A stretch of 64,000 nt of DNA. Origin: an uncultured bacterium. GTDB taxonomy: Bacteria; Verrucomicrobiota; Verrucomicrobiia; Verrucomicrobiales; Akkermansiaceae. How positions within the stretch are numbered: position 1 is the first letter of the stretch; every line of letters begins with the position of its first letter. Positions 10,200-19,562 of the stretch are shown one piece after another. The position numbers and the translations under genes are program-made. The notes under the pieces are model-generated. The model ran no database searches and had not been told where the DNA came from. It saw nothing but the letters and a program-made list of their open reading frames with translations. The DNA lies in NCBI GenBank assembly GCA_945831585.1, contig CAMACY010000003.1:1-64000 (forward strand), written 5' to 3'.

Positions 10200-11794
10200 T
10201 GATGGAGATTGTCAGCAATCCGACCTTTGTGCTCTTCGCGGTGCTGGCGCTGGGCATGGCGCTGGGGCGCATCAGTGTCGGCGGGGTGTCGCTGGGCAGC
10301 TCGGGGGTTCTGTTTGTGGCGCTGTTGGCGGGGCACTTGGGGCTGCGGGTGCCGGAGGGGGTGACGGGCATCGGCACGGCGCTCTTCGTGTACTGCGTGG
10401 GGCTGGGGGTGGGCAACCGCTTCTTCGCGTCCCTGCGCAGCCGGGGGAGCCGGCTGGTGCTGCTGGCGCTGCCGGTGGTGGGCATGTCCTGGCTGCTGTG
10501 CCGAGTGGGCTGCAGCCTGCTGGGCATTGACCCCGCTGTGGGGGCGGGTATTTTCGCGGGTGCCTGCACCAGCACTCCGGGGCTGGCGGCGGCCATGGAG
10601 GCGTTGCAGAGCTCGGGGGGTAACACGGCGGGGTTGAACATCGGCTACGGCGTGGCCTACCCGATGGGGGTGGTGGGCGTGGTGCTCTTTGTGCAGTTGC
10701 TGCCGCGCCTGCTGCACCGCAGTCTTGATGGCGCGCCCGAGGTTTCCGGTGAGGATCCGGAGCAGATTATTACGGGGCTGGTGCGGGTGTGCCATCCGCA
10801 GCTCATGGGGCGGGGTGTGGTGGAGTTCATGGAGTCGGGGGCGATGGGTTGCCGCATCACGCGGGTGCTGCGCGAGGGGCGCTTGGTGCCGGTGACGGCG
10901 GAGGATGTGTTGACGCCGCAGACGGAGCTGCTGCTGGTCGGCACGCGCGAGCAGATGCGGCGCGATGTGACGCTGCTGGGCGAGGCGGACGCCGAGCCGC
11001 TGCCCCGCAGCGCCGATGAGCGCGCAGAGGTGATTTTGCTGGAGCCCGAGCTGAGCAACCGCACCCTGCGTGCGCTCGACACGCCGGGGCACGACGGCGT
11101 TATCGTCTCGCGCATCACGCGTCTGGGGCACACCTTCATCCCCACGGCAGACACGGAGCTCATCCGCAACGATGTGCTGACCGTGGTGGGCGAGCCGGAG
11201 GCCATCGCGCGCTTTCGGCAGCGCTGCCGCCACCGCAGCAGCGCCATCGGCATGGCGGACATCCTTTCGCTGACGGCGGGGGTGGCGCTGGGCATTTGGG
11301 TGGGCAGTATCTCGCTGGGCGGCGGGCCGAACAGCGAGGGCTTTTCGCTGGGCATGGCGGGCGGACCGCTGGTGGTGTCGCTGGTGCTGGGGCATTTCGG
11401 TCATGTGGGACCCATCGCGGGCTACATGCCGCGCGCCTCGCGCATGCTGCTGCTGGAGCTGGCGCTCATGCTCTTTCTCGCGGGCGCGGGCGTGTCCGGC
11501 GGCGCCTCGCTGGTGGAGACGCTGCGGGCGCAAGGCTTGCCCATGCTGCTGCTCGGCGCGCTGACCACGCTCGCCCCCCTGCCCGTGGGCTACTGGGTGG
11601 CGCGCCGCTGGCTGGGGCTCTCACTATCCGAGGCTCTGGGCGGCATCTGCGGCAGCATGACCTCCACCCCCGCGCTGGGAGCCATCACGGCCAAGACGGA
11701 GCACCAGAGCCCCGTCATCGCCTACGCCACCGCCTACCCCGCTGCGCTCATTCTCATGACTCTGCTCGCCAAGCTCTTCGTCAGCATTACATAA
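10199..11794 (+). CDS. AspT/YidE/YbjL-family antiporter-like transporter with central TrkA-C domains
   Basis: Duplicated membrane halves (ALGMALGRISVGGVSLGSSGVLF; CTSTPGLAAAMEAL; SMTSTPALGAITAKTEH) flanking two RCK_C-like regions. Confidence 0.88.
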   Translation: MMEIVSNPTFVLFAVLALGMALGRISVGGVSLGSSGVLFVALLAGHLGLRVPEGVTGIGTALFVYCVGLGVGNRFFASLRSRGSRLVLLALPVVGMSWLLCRVGCSLLGIDPAVGAGIFAGACTSTPGLAAAMEALQSSGGNTAGLNIGYGVAYPMGVVGVVLFVQLLPRLLHRSLDGAPEVSGEDPEQIITGLVRVCHPQLMGRGVVEFMESGAMGCRITRVLREGRLVPVTAEDVLTPQTELLLVGTREQMRRDVTLLGEADAEPLPRSADERAEVILLEPELSNRTLRALDTPGHDGVIVSRITRLGHTFIPTADTELIRNDVLTVVGEPEAIARFRQRCRHRSSAIGMADILSLTAGVALGIWVGSISLGGGPNSEGFSLGMAGGPLVVSLVLGHFGHVGPIAGYMPRASRMLLLELALMLFLAGAGVSGGASLVETLRAQGLPMLLLGALTTLAPLPVGYWVARRWLGLSLSEALGGICGSMTSTPALGAITAKTEHQSPVIAYATAYPAALILMTLLAKLFVSIT

Positions 11795-11871
11795 GGGCAA
11801 GTTATGGTTATATGCTCATTATTTATATTTCCCATCTCTGCCGAAGCTGCTAAAATATTCGTCAAGCCGAT

Positions 11872-12804
11872 ATGAGTGCGACCATGAACACACTGACCTT
11901 GCAGAAGATGCGCTACTTGGTGGCGGTGGCGGAGAAGGGCTCGATTACGGGGGCAGCGGGGGAGCTCTTCGTGTCGCAGCCCGGGCTGACCAAGACGATT
12001 CACGAGGTGGAGGACGAGGTGGGCATCCGCATCTTCGAGCGTTCGAGCAAGGGCATCACCGTCACCAAGCAGGGCGAGGAGTTCCTGGCCTATGTGCGCC
12101 AGGTGCTGGAGCAGGTCGACCTGCTGCAGGAGCATTTCATGCAGCAGGGGGCGCACAAGCGCCTCTTCTGCATCTCCTCGCAGCATTACGGCTTTGCCGT
12201 GCGCGCCTTTGCGGATCTTGTGCGGGAATACGCCGACGACCGCTACGACTTTTCTTTCCGCGAGACGGCGACCTACGAAATTGTCGAGGATGTGGCGGAG
12301 ATGCGGAGTGCGCTGGGCATCCTCTACCTCAACGATTACAACGAGACGGTGCTGCGCCGCCTCTTCAAGGAGCGCAACTGCGTGTTCGAGGAGGTGTGCG
12401 TGACGGTGCCGCACGCGCTGCTGAGCCGTCGGCATCCCCTGGCGCAGCGCGAGAGCCTGCTGCCGGAGGAGCTGGCGCCCTACCCCTACCTCTGCTACGA
12501 GCAGGGCACGCACAACTCCCTCTACCTGGCCGAGGAGATGTGCAGCAGCGTGGAGCCCTCGCGCACCATTCGCGTGCGCGACCGCGCGACGCTGTGCAAC
12601 CTGCTGACGGAGGTCAACGGCTACACGGTGAGCAGCGGGGGCATCGACCGCGAATTCCTGCACCCCGGGCTGCTGGCCATCCCTCTGCGCGGGCAGGGCA
12701 GCATCCACATCGGCTACATCACGCACCGCAACCGCCTGCGGGGGCCGCTGAGCCGCTTTTATCTGCAAGCGCTGCGGCGCTACACGAGCGCGGCGGAAGC
12801 GTGA
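11872..12804 (+). CDS. LysR-family transcriptional regulator
   Basis: N-terminal HTH LQKMRYLVAVAEKGSITGAAGELFVSQPGLTKTIHEVEDEVGIRIFERSSKGITVT. Confidence 0.93.
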   Translation: MSATMNTLTLQKMRYLVAVAEKGSITGAAGELFVSQPGLTKTIHEVEDEVGIRIFERSSKGITVTKQGEEFLAYVRQVLEQVDLLQEHFMQQGAHKRLFCISSQHYGFAVRAFADLVREYADDRYDFSFRETATYEIVEDVAEMRSALGILYLNDYNETVLRRLFKERNCVFEEVCVTVPHALLSRRHPLAQRESLLPEELAPYPYLCYEQGTHNSLYLAEEMCSSVEPSRTIRVRDRATLCNLLTEVNGYTVSSGGIDREFLHPGLLAIPLRGQGSIHIGYITHRNRLRGPLSRFYLQALRRYTSAAEA

Positions 12805-13969
12805 TGATGAAGGCCGTGCGTACGCCGGGGAGACTCTCGGCGGTGATGCGCCCGCCGTGCGCCTCCACCGCATGCTTGGCGATGGAGAGCCCCAGCCCCG
12901 TGCCCTTGACTTTGCCCGTCTTGTCGGCGCGGAAGAAGCGGTTGAAGATGTAGGGCAGGGCATCGGGCGCGATGCCCACGCCGTTGTCCTCCACCTCCAG
13001 GCGGGCGCTGCCGTCGGGCTGGAGCCGCCCGCGCACCAGCAGGTGCAGCCCCGGGGCGGGGTTGTTCTTGAGCGCGTTCTCCATGAGGTTGAAAAACACC
13101 TGCGACCAGTAAAACTTGTCGCCGTGTAGCACAAAGGGACGCGGGGAGAAATCCGTGTGCACGGCGGCGTTCTGCGCGCGCGCCATCGCCTCCAAGCGCA
13201 GCTGCACATCGTCGACCACCTGCGCGAGGTCAAAATCCGCCGCTTTCAGGTAGCTTTGGTCGGGGCTCTCGAGGCGCGAGACGGTCAGCATGTCCTCCAC
13301 CAGGCGCACGATGCGGTCGGCGTGCTTCCTCATGAGCGTGAGTGAGCGCGTGCGCATGGCCTCATCGGCTGCCAGCGAGGGCTCCTCCAGCAGATTTTCG
13401 AGATAACCGCGGATGATGGTGAGCGGCGTGCGCAGCTCGTGCGAGGCGTTGGCCACAAACTCGCGGCGGATGAGCTGCGCGCGCTGCATCTCCGTGATGT
13501 CGTGAAACACGATGCCGATGTGGCGGTCAACATTGCCCAGCGGGGTGGCGGTGCTGCGGTAGACATACTCGCGACCGTGGCGGGTGAGGCGCAGGGTGCT
13601 CTCCACGCGCCGCCGCGCGGCCACGGCCTCCTCCACCACGCGGCGCAGCTCGCAGTCCGGCAGCATGCGGATGAGGTTGACGGTGCTCTCGGGCGCGATG
13701 CCCAGCAGCTCGCTTGCCGCGCGGTTGCTCATGACGAGCCGCCCCGAGGGACGCACCAGCAAAAAAGGCACGCCCAGCGCCTCCAAAAAGAGCGCTTTGT
13801 CGTTGCGCACATGCTTTTCGAGCTCCTCGCGCATCTCGCGCAGGTACTCCAGCTCGCGAATGTCCTCCCTCGCGCGCTCGCGAAGCGCGACCAAGCGGTA
13901 GTGCAGGTAGATGAAGGGGATGGCGGCGGAGAGCAGCATCAACCCGATGGTGATGTTCCAGGTAACCAT
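12719..13969 (-). CDS. PhoR-like sensor histidine kinase (no response regulator adjacent)
   Basis: H-box ASHELRTPLTIIRGYLE, N-box NLMENALKN, G-boxes VEDNGVGI and GTGLGLSI; PAS-like segment. Confidence 0.93.
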   Translation of the reverse strand: MVTWNITIGLMLLSAAIPFIYLHYRLVALRERAREDIRELEYLREMREELEKHVRNDKALFLEALGVPFLLVRPSGRLVMSNRAASELLGIAPESTVNLIRMLPDCELRRVVEEAVAARRRVESTLRLTRHGREYVYRSTATPLGNVDRHIGIVFHDITEMQRAQLIRREFVANASHELRTPLTIIRGYLENLLEEPSLAADEAMRTRSLTLMRKHADRIVRLVEDMLTVSRLESPDQSYLKAADFDLAQVVDDVQLRLEAMARAQNAAVHTDFSPRPFVLHGDKFYWSQVFFNLMENALKNNPAPGLHLLVRGRLQPDGSARLEVEDNGVGIAPDALPYIFNRFFRADKTGKVKGTGLGLSIAKHAVEAHGGRITAESLPGVRTAFIITLPPRSCSAAALADKSGSAAPAGGCGA

Positions 13970-14105
13970 GCGTCGGGCTCAGGGTAGCGCAGCGCGGGGG
14001 CAAAAGCAAGTGTGCAGTGCGTGTCGCGCGACCCTCGTCCGGTGATTTTTACGCCACAAAGGGAGGGGCGCTTCGCCTTGTGAACAAGCACGCTATTTTT
14101 TCGCT

Positions 14106-14134
14106 TGACTTGTCCTTGGCTTTTCGCTTTAATT
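14106..14134 (+). promoter_or_regulatory. sigma70-like promoter for tRNA-Leu (TTGACT-17-TTTAAT)
   Basis: CTTGACTTGTCCTTGGCTTTTCGCTTTAAT upstream of the tRNA. Confidence 0.6.
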
Positions 14135-14147
14135 CCCCCACAGCATC

Positions 14148-14229
14148 GCCGGCTTGGCGGAATGGTAGACGCGATCGACTCAAAATCGATTTCCCGCAAG
14201 GAGTGTAGGTTCGAGTCCTATAGCCGGTA
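14148..14229 (+). tRNA. tRNA-Leu (anticodon CAA)
   Basis: Acceptor GCCGGCT/AGCCGGT, anticodon arm ATCGA-CTCAAAA-TCGAT, long variable arm, GGTTCGAGTCC T arm; CCA not encoded. Confidence 0.95.
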
Positions 14230-14238
14230 TGACAATTC

Positions 14239-14270
14239 AAGGGCACCGCTTTGTAGGCGGTGCCCTTATT
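14239..14270 (+). terminator. Hairpin terminator after tRNA-Leu
   Basis: AAGGGCACCGC-TTTGTAG-GCGGTGCCCTT. Confidence 0.65.
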
Positions 14271-14303
14271 CGTTGGAGCGCGGTGCCTGTTGTCCCAAAA
14301 CAG

Positions 14304-14331
14304 GCAGGGGAGCCCGGCGGGGCTCCCCTGC
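14304..14331 (-). terminator. Hairpin terminator after the 428-aa membrane-anchored protein
   Basis: GCAGGGGAGCCC-GGCG-GGGCTCCCCTGC. Confidence 0.65.
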
Positions 14332-14357
14332 GGTGGTGCGCGACTGAATCGCGGATT

Positions 14358-15644
14358 TTAGGGAACAGCGACCCAGATGTGCGAGTCTTGCGAGAAGAAG
14401 GGGGCTTCGAAATCGTTGCCGCCGCGCCAGCAGCCGGCTGCCTTGATCTGCTTCTTGAGCTCGGCCTCATCGGGCATGGAGAAGTTCGTGCGGAAGATTT
14501 CGATGTCCTCCTTGCGCGGCTTGCTCATGTCCTGGATGAGCAAGCAGAAGCCGAAGCCGCCGCCGGGAACTTCCGAGACGAGAATCTCGATGGGGCAAAC
14601 CTCGCCCTCCTTCACCTCAAAGACGGTGCCGGCCGCCAGACCGCCGACGTTGACGTTCCAGTCCTTGGTCTTGGGGTAGGGGATGAACTCGTAGCCCTTG
14701 TGCGTCTTTTCGCGCCCGGAGGCAATGGCTTCCTTGTAGGCCTGGGTGGTGCCCATGTTGCCGCAGGCAAGGGGTTTCTTGTCATCGTACATGGTGGGCA
14801 GGCACCAGCCGGCCTCCAGCACCAGCTTGCTCTTGAAACGCACCATGAGGGTTTCGTCGCCCACGCCGACAAAGCGGAACTTGCCCGTCTTGGGGGCTTT
14901 GACCTTGCCGCGATAGACCGCCAGCCAGGCCGAGGGCTTGCACTTGTCCTGGCAGTTGAAGGCGATGGGGGCGTATTTCGCCAGACAGGTGGGCAGGAAG
15001 AAGTTGGAGGCGTACAGCTTCGTGGGGGAGGAGTAGTACTTGTTGAGCACGCTGGGGCTCCAGCTCTTGGTGAAGTCGTAGAGAATCTTGTGCACCTTGG
15101 CGCGACCCTCGTCGCTCAGCGAGCCGTCTTCCTTGAGCTTGATGCCCGTGGAGGCACCGCCCTTGGTGAGCTTGAGGTCGTAGAAGGTGCCCTCGAGCGC
15201 CGAGCCGCCGGGCGAGCCGCCCATGCCGCCGCCCTCATCGCCCAGGCTGTCGCCCAGCCCGGCGTCAAGCCCCATGCCGATGTCGATGCTCATGCCGTCG
15301 TCCTGCGAGTCGTCCATGGGGATGTCGACCTGCGCCATAGCGACGGGCGCGGCACCGGTCGCCACGATGACGGAGGGTGCCACCGTGTTGGAGGGGGTGG
15401 CGGCCTTGGAGCTGAGCTGCTGGGTGGTGGGCACCGCGCGGGCGGGCAGGTTTTCGGCGGGCGGGGTGTAGCCGATGAATTCGGCCTCCTGTTCAATGGC
15501 GATGAGAATCACCGTGCCGTACAGGATGGCAGCGCCGAAGGCAATCAGCGCTGCCATGGCGCCGAAGGAGGTGAGTTTGCTGCGCAGAGCGTCCTTGCGG
15601 AGTTTTGCCTCCGCTTCTTCGCTCATTTGGATGTGAAGAGCCAT
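14358..15644 (-). CDS. Membrane-anchored exported protein, PA14-like fold suspected
   Basis: Single N-terminal TM, Gly/Asp-rich linker, then KTGKFRFVGVGDETLMVRFKSKLVLEAGW resembling PA14 beta strands. Confidence 0.6.
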   Translation of the reverse strand: MALHIQMSEEAEAKLRKDALRSKLTSFGAMAALIAFGAAILYGTVILIAIEQEAEFIGYTPPAENLPARAVPTTQQLSSKAATPSNTVAPSVIVATGAAPVAMAQVDIPMDDSQDDGMSIDIGMGLDAGLGDSLGDEGGGMGGSPGGSALEGTFYDLKLTKGGASTGIKLKEDGSLSDEGRAKVHKILYDFTKSWSPSVLNKYYSSPTKLYASNFFLPTCLAKYAPIAFNCQDKCKPSAWLAVYRGKVKAPKTGKFRFVGVGDETLMVRFKSKLVLEAGWCLPTMYDDKKPLACGNMGTTQAYKEAIASGREKTHKGYEFIPYPKTKDWNVNVGGLAAGTVFEVKEGEVCPIEILVSEVPGGGFGFCLLIQDMSKPRKEDIEIFRTNFSMPDEAELKKQIKAAGCWRGGNDFEAPFFSQDSHIWVAVP

Positions 15645-15739
15645 AGTCGGTTAGAGAGTTCGGATTGTTCTGCCTGTTGTTATCGCGCATGCGCCCGCTG
15701 CTGTCCAGCCAAAAGCGCGTGCGGAGCGTTACATTTGCG

Positions 15740-16534
15740 CTACAGGGTGATGCCCAGTTGCTCGGGCAGGGCGATGCGCGGGCGCTCGGTGAGGATGTCT
15801 CCGCCGTGGCTACCCACGGCTACCGTGTGCTCAAAGTGGGCGGCGAGCGAGCCGTCGGCGGTGACGGCGGTCCACTCGTCGTCCAGCACGCGCACGCGGA
15901 AGCTACCTAGCGTGATCATCGGTTCGATGGCCAAAATCATGCCGCGCTTGAGCCGGGGCAGGTGGTAGGAGGGGCGGTAGTTGGGGATTTGCGGTTCCTC
16001 GTGCAGGTGGCGCCCCACGCCGTGCCCCACGTAGTCGCGCACGATGCCGAAGCCGAAGGGGCGCACATAGTCCTCGATGGCGCCGCAGACCTCGAGCAGC
16101 GAGTTGCCCTGCTTGGCCTCGGCAATGCCGCGGAAGAGGGCTTCTTCCGTGACGGCGAGCAGGCGTAGCGCCTCTTCGCTGCAGCGCCCCACAGGCAGGG
16201 TCATGGCGTTGTCGCCGTACCAGCCGTCGACGATGGCGCCGGTGTCGAGGCTCACGATGTCGCCCTCGCGCAGTACGCGCGCGCCGCCGATGCCGTGCAC
16301 GATTTCCTCGTTGACGGAGATGCAAAGCTGCCCGGGGTAGCCGCCGTAGCCGAGGAAGGCGTTGCCGCATTTCTCGCGGCGGAAGAGCTCGGCGGCGTAG
16401 TTGTCAATTTCCTTGGTGGTGATGCCGGGGCGCACGATGGGCATGAGATCCATCAGGATGCGGGCGGAGACTTCGCCGGCGCGGCGCAGTTTGGCGATTT
16501 CGTTGGGGTTGCGGACGGGGATGCGGTCGGACAT
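15740..16534 (-). CDS. map: Methionine aminopeptidase, type I
   Basis: GYPGQLCISVNEEIVHGIG, DIVSLDTGAIVDGWYGDNAMT, VGHGVGRHLHEEPQIPNY, AIEPMI. Confidence 0.97.
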   Translation of the reverse strand: MSDRIPVRNPNEIAKLRRAGEVSARILMDLMPIVRPGITTKEIDNYAAELFRREKCGNAFLGYGGYPGQLCISVNEEIVHGIGGARVLREGDIVSLDTGAIVDGWYGDNAMTLPVGRCSEEALRLLAVTEEALFRGIAEAKQGNSLLEVCGAIEDYVRPFGFGIVRDYVGHGVGRHLHEEPQIPNYRPSYHLPRLKRGMILAIEPMITLGSFRVRVLDDEWTAVTADGSLAAHFEHTVAVGSHGGDILTERPRIALPEQLGITL

Positions 16535-16646
16535 GGCTGTGGATGCACTCAGTATAGCACGCCTGCGGCGATGCGCAACCCCGACTCCCCCGTTCTGACG
16601 CGAATTTGCCGTCGAGGGGGCGCATGGGTGTCGCGTTGTTCCGACA

Positions 16647-16682
16647 AAACAATGGCGATTCCCGAAAGAATCGCCATTGTTT
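16647..16682. terminator. Bidirectional terminator between lipoprotein gene and map
   Basis: AAACAATGGCGATTC-CCGAAA-GAATCGCCATTGTTT, 15-bp perfect stem. Confidence 0.75.
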
Positions 16683-16721
16683 ACGCGGGGCAGGGAGCTG
16701 CCCCGCTGAGGGGATGTGGCA

Positions 16722-17327
16722 CTAATTAGCCTGATCGAAGGTGATCAACCCGCCGTGAATCGTATTCTCATCGAGCAGAAAGGGGTCGCCGAGGCTTCCG
16801 GTACTGAGGACGGGGGTCACGGTGATCGGAAACACCGGCGTGTAGCTGCCGTTCGTGGAGGGTTTAACCTCACCGGGGATGTCGAGTGTAAAAGCGATGG
16901 GGCTTACGGAGATGGGATACGGATTGCCGGGTTGCCCGTAAAAGGCCTTGAAGTGCTCGTCAGAACCGATGCCCGAGCTATTGATGGTAATCTGGAGACG
17001 TGTGCGCCAGCCACCGTTTGTTTGGGTGGTGTTGCTGAACGAGAAGATGCAGTTGTACGGCGAAGAGTCACCCCATCTGGCGGTTCCGGTGTTGCGTCCG
17101 ACGCCGGTCGTATGCGTCACGAAGTTAATAGACAGCGTTTTCTCGCCGTCCAAAGTCATCTTGTGAGTGGCGAGCAGTTTGGCAACTTGGGCATCGGGAT
17201 TCGTATCCGAACCGCTCCCGCCTCCCCCGCAGGAGCTCAGCGAAATTGAGGTGAGAGCAAGAGTGCCGCATGCAAGCGCCGTCAGTGCACCTGCCTTGAA
17301 AAAGGAGGGAAGCAGAGTGATTTTCAT
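16722..17327 (-). CDS. Putative lipoprotein (LSSCGGGG leader)
   Basis: MKITLLPSFFKAGALTALACGTLALTSISLSSCGGGGSGSD: signal peptide II with lipobox LSSC. Confidence 0.75.
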   Translation of the reverse strand: MKITLLPSFFKAGALTALACGTLALTSISLSSCGGGGSGSDTNPDAQVAKLLATHKMTLDGEKTLSINFVTHTTGVGRNTGTARWGDSSPYNCIFSFSNTTQTNGGWRTRLQITINSSGIGSDEHFKAFYGQPGNPYPISVSPIAFTLDIPGEVKPSTNGSYTPVFPITVTPVLSTGSLGDPFLLDENTIHGGLITFDQAN

Positions 17328-17359
17328 GATGGTGGTAAAGAGCTTCAACGCTGTCATTC

Positions 17360-17380
17360 TACAGCTTTGCAAATGCTGTA
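17360..17380. promoter_or_regulatory. 21-bp palindrome upstream of the leftward lipoprotein gene
   Basis: TACAGCTTTGCAAATGCTGTA, palindromic except one pair; overlaps putative -10 on minus strand. Confidence 0.55.
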
Positions 17381-17490
17381 AATATAAATGCATTAAGCAT
17401 CAACTACTTATAATTACATCCCGCGCCGGGCGCGATACTGCACCACCGCCCAAGCGCTTTTTTTTTAAGGTTCTGAAAAAAAAACTTGCT

Positions 17491-17511
17491 TTCCGCATTT
17501 GCAATGCTGTA
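17491..17511. promoter_or_regulatory. Inverted copy of the same element upstream of the rightward lipoprotein gene
   Basis: TTCCGCATTTGCAATGCTGTA matches reverse complement of 17360-17380 at 18/21 positions. Confidence 0.55.
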
Positions 17512-17546
17512 GACTACAACTGCGGCAAGTCATGTCGGCGTACACT

Positions 17547-18146
17547 ATGAAGCAAAATCGTTTTCTCCTTTCGTTGGGCCGGGCTGCCCTGTTGGCCGTG
17601 GCTGTTGTTGGTACCTTTTTTGTGACGAGTACTGCGTTGAGTTCCTGTGGCGGCGGGGGGGGATCGAAGGATTCCCAAAGTATCACCTACGGGGAGTTCG
17701 CGCGCGGTCAGAAGAAGATTTATCTTCTCGGCAACTCGTGGATGGTCATGGAGGGCGGGGCAACTCATATCAACGGAGCTCCGCCTGTTCAGGGATGGTT
17801 TTATCCCTATGACGGAACGCTGGTGAAAGGTTCCTGCGCTTGCATCTTTACCCCGACCCCGGCTCCGAGCGGCTCCGACGATCAGCCCATGAGCGGTTCG
17901 GTGAGCATAGACGTCGCGATGGGCAGCAACCCGTTCAGAACGAGTACGGCGTATGCGTCTTTCCTGGGCTTGACGGATGTGGCAGAGCTGAATTTGAGCA
18001 GCAATGTCGTAACGCTCAATTTCGCCAACATGACCTGGTCTATTCAGGTGACGGGGTCGGTGAAATATTCCAGTGTGGATGCGACGAAAGACTTGAGCGA
18101 GGCGATTACGGAGAATCCGAAAGGGTCGTTCGTCATCGGCCGCTGA
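17547..18146 (+). CDS. Putative lipoprotein (LSSCGGGGG leader)
   Basis: MKQNRFLLSLGRAALLAVAVVGTFFVTSTALSSCGGGGGSKD lipobox. Confidence 0.75.
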   Translation: MKQNRFLLSLGRAALLAVAVVGTFFVTSTALSSCGGGGGSKDSQSITYGEFARGQKKIYLLGNSWMVMEGGATHINGAPPVQGWFYPYDGTLVKGSCACIFTPTPAPSGSDDQPMSGSVSIDVAMGSNPFRTSTAYASFLGLTDVAELNLSSNVVTLNFANMTWSIQVTGSVKYSSVDATKDLSEAITENPKGSFVIGR

Positions 18147-18167
18147 GGAGGCACTATCGGTGCATGC

Positions 18168-18201
18168 GAAAACGCCGCTCCGTTCAAGGGGCGGCGTTTT
18201 C
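18168..18201. terminator. Bidirectional terminator
   Basis: GAAAACGCCGC...GCGGCGTTTTC between convergent lipoprotein gene and ychF. Confidence 0.7.
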
Positions 18202-18226
18202 GCGGTTTTCGGCGGAACCCTCGACG

Positions 18227-19348
18227 TTATTTCGACACGTTGAAGCGGAATTCCACCACATCGCCGTCGCGGACCACGTAGTCCTTGCCCTCGATGCGGA
18301 GCTTGGCCGTCTCCTTGGCCTTGAGCAGGGAGCCGCAGGCCACGAGATCCTCGTAGGCCACCACCTGCGCCGCGATGAAGCCGCGCTCAAAGTCGGTGTG
18401 GATGACCCCGGCCGCCTGCGGTGCCTTGGCTCCGGCGGGGATGGTCCAGGCCTTGGTCTCCTTGACCCCCGTGGTCAGGTAGGTGCGTAGCCCGAGTAGG
18501 CGGTAGACCGCGCGGATGAGCTCGCTCACGCCGCTGTCGGGCACGCCGATGTCGTGCAGGTAGTCCTGCGCCTCGGTCGGGTCGAGCTCGGCGAGCTCCT
18601 CTTCGATGCGGGCGGAGATGACCACGGCCTCCGCATTGTGGTGCTCGGCCACGTAGCGGCGCACGGCGGAGACGTAGGGATGCGCGTCGGGCTGTTGCAG
18701 CGCCTCGGCCAGCTCCTCCTCGCTGACATTGCAGGCGAAAATGCTCTTCTTGGAGGAGAGTAGGTAAAAACTCTTGAGCAGCTTGCGCTCATCCTCGCTC
18801 AGCTCCAGGGTGGAGGCCGGCTTGCCCGCGTCCAGATGGGGGATGAGCTTCTCCATAAGCGCGACCTCGGCCTTGGCTTCCTTGTCGCCGCCGCGCGCCT
18901 TCTTGATGCGGCTCTCCAGGCGCTTCTCCATGGCGGCCAAGTCGGCCAGGATAAGCTCGTCGTTGATGATTTCGATGTCGCGCACGGGGTCGACCGAGCC
19001 GAGCTCGTGGATGATGTCGTCGTTCTCGAAGCAGCGCACGACCTGCACGATGGCATCCGTCTCGCGGATGTTGGCGAGGAACTTGTTGCCCAGCCCCGCG
19101 CCCTCGGACGCGCCCTTCACCAGCCCCGCGATGTCCACAAACTCGATGGCGGCGGGCACGATGCGCTCGCTCTTGCTCATCTCGGCCAGCACGGCGAGCC
19201 GGGGGTCGGGCACCTCGACCATGCCCACGTTGGGATCAATGGTGCAGAAGGGGTAGTTGGCCGCCTCGGCTTTGCGCGAGCGCGTGACAGCGTTGAAGAG
19301 GGTGGATTTTCCCACGTTGGGCAGACCTACGATACCGGCTTGGAGCAT
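18227..19348 (-). CDS. ychF: Ribosome-binding GTPase/ATPase YchF
   Basis: [68 protein letters not shown]-terminal TGS region. Confidence 0.97.
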   Translation of the reverse strand: MLQAGIVGLPNVGKSTLFNAVTRSRKAEAANYPFCTIDPNVGMVEVPDPRLAVLAEMSKSERIVPAAIEFVDIAGLVKGASEGAGLGNKFLANIRETDAIVQVVRCFENDDIIHELGSVDPVRDIEIINDELILADLAAMEKRLESRIKKARGGDKEAKAEVALMEKLIPHLDAGKPASTLELSEDERKLLKSFYLLSSKKSIFACNVSEEELAEALQQPDAHPYVSAVRRYVAEHHNAEAVVISARIEEELAELDPTEAQDYLHDIGVPDSGVSELIRAVYRLLGLRTYLTTGVKETKAWTIPAGAKAPQAAGVIHTDFERGFIAAQVVAYEDLVACGSLLKAKETAKLRIEGKDYVVRDGDVVEFRFNVSK

Positions 19349-19562
19349 AACGCCGTGCAGCCTAGCACGCAGGGCGCCCGAATGCAAGACCGAAGCACGG
19401 CATGAGCGCCCGCTGCCCGTTTTTAGTATTGCTATGGTGGGGGGATTGTGCTACCATCCCGCGCGGCGGGTATTTGCTGTGGAGCCTTTGTGCCGGTACA
19501 ATGCTGTGGATGCCGGGGCGGGGGCAAAAAATCTGTGCTTGCCCGCAACTCACAATCACACT

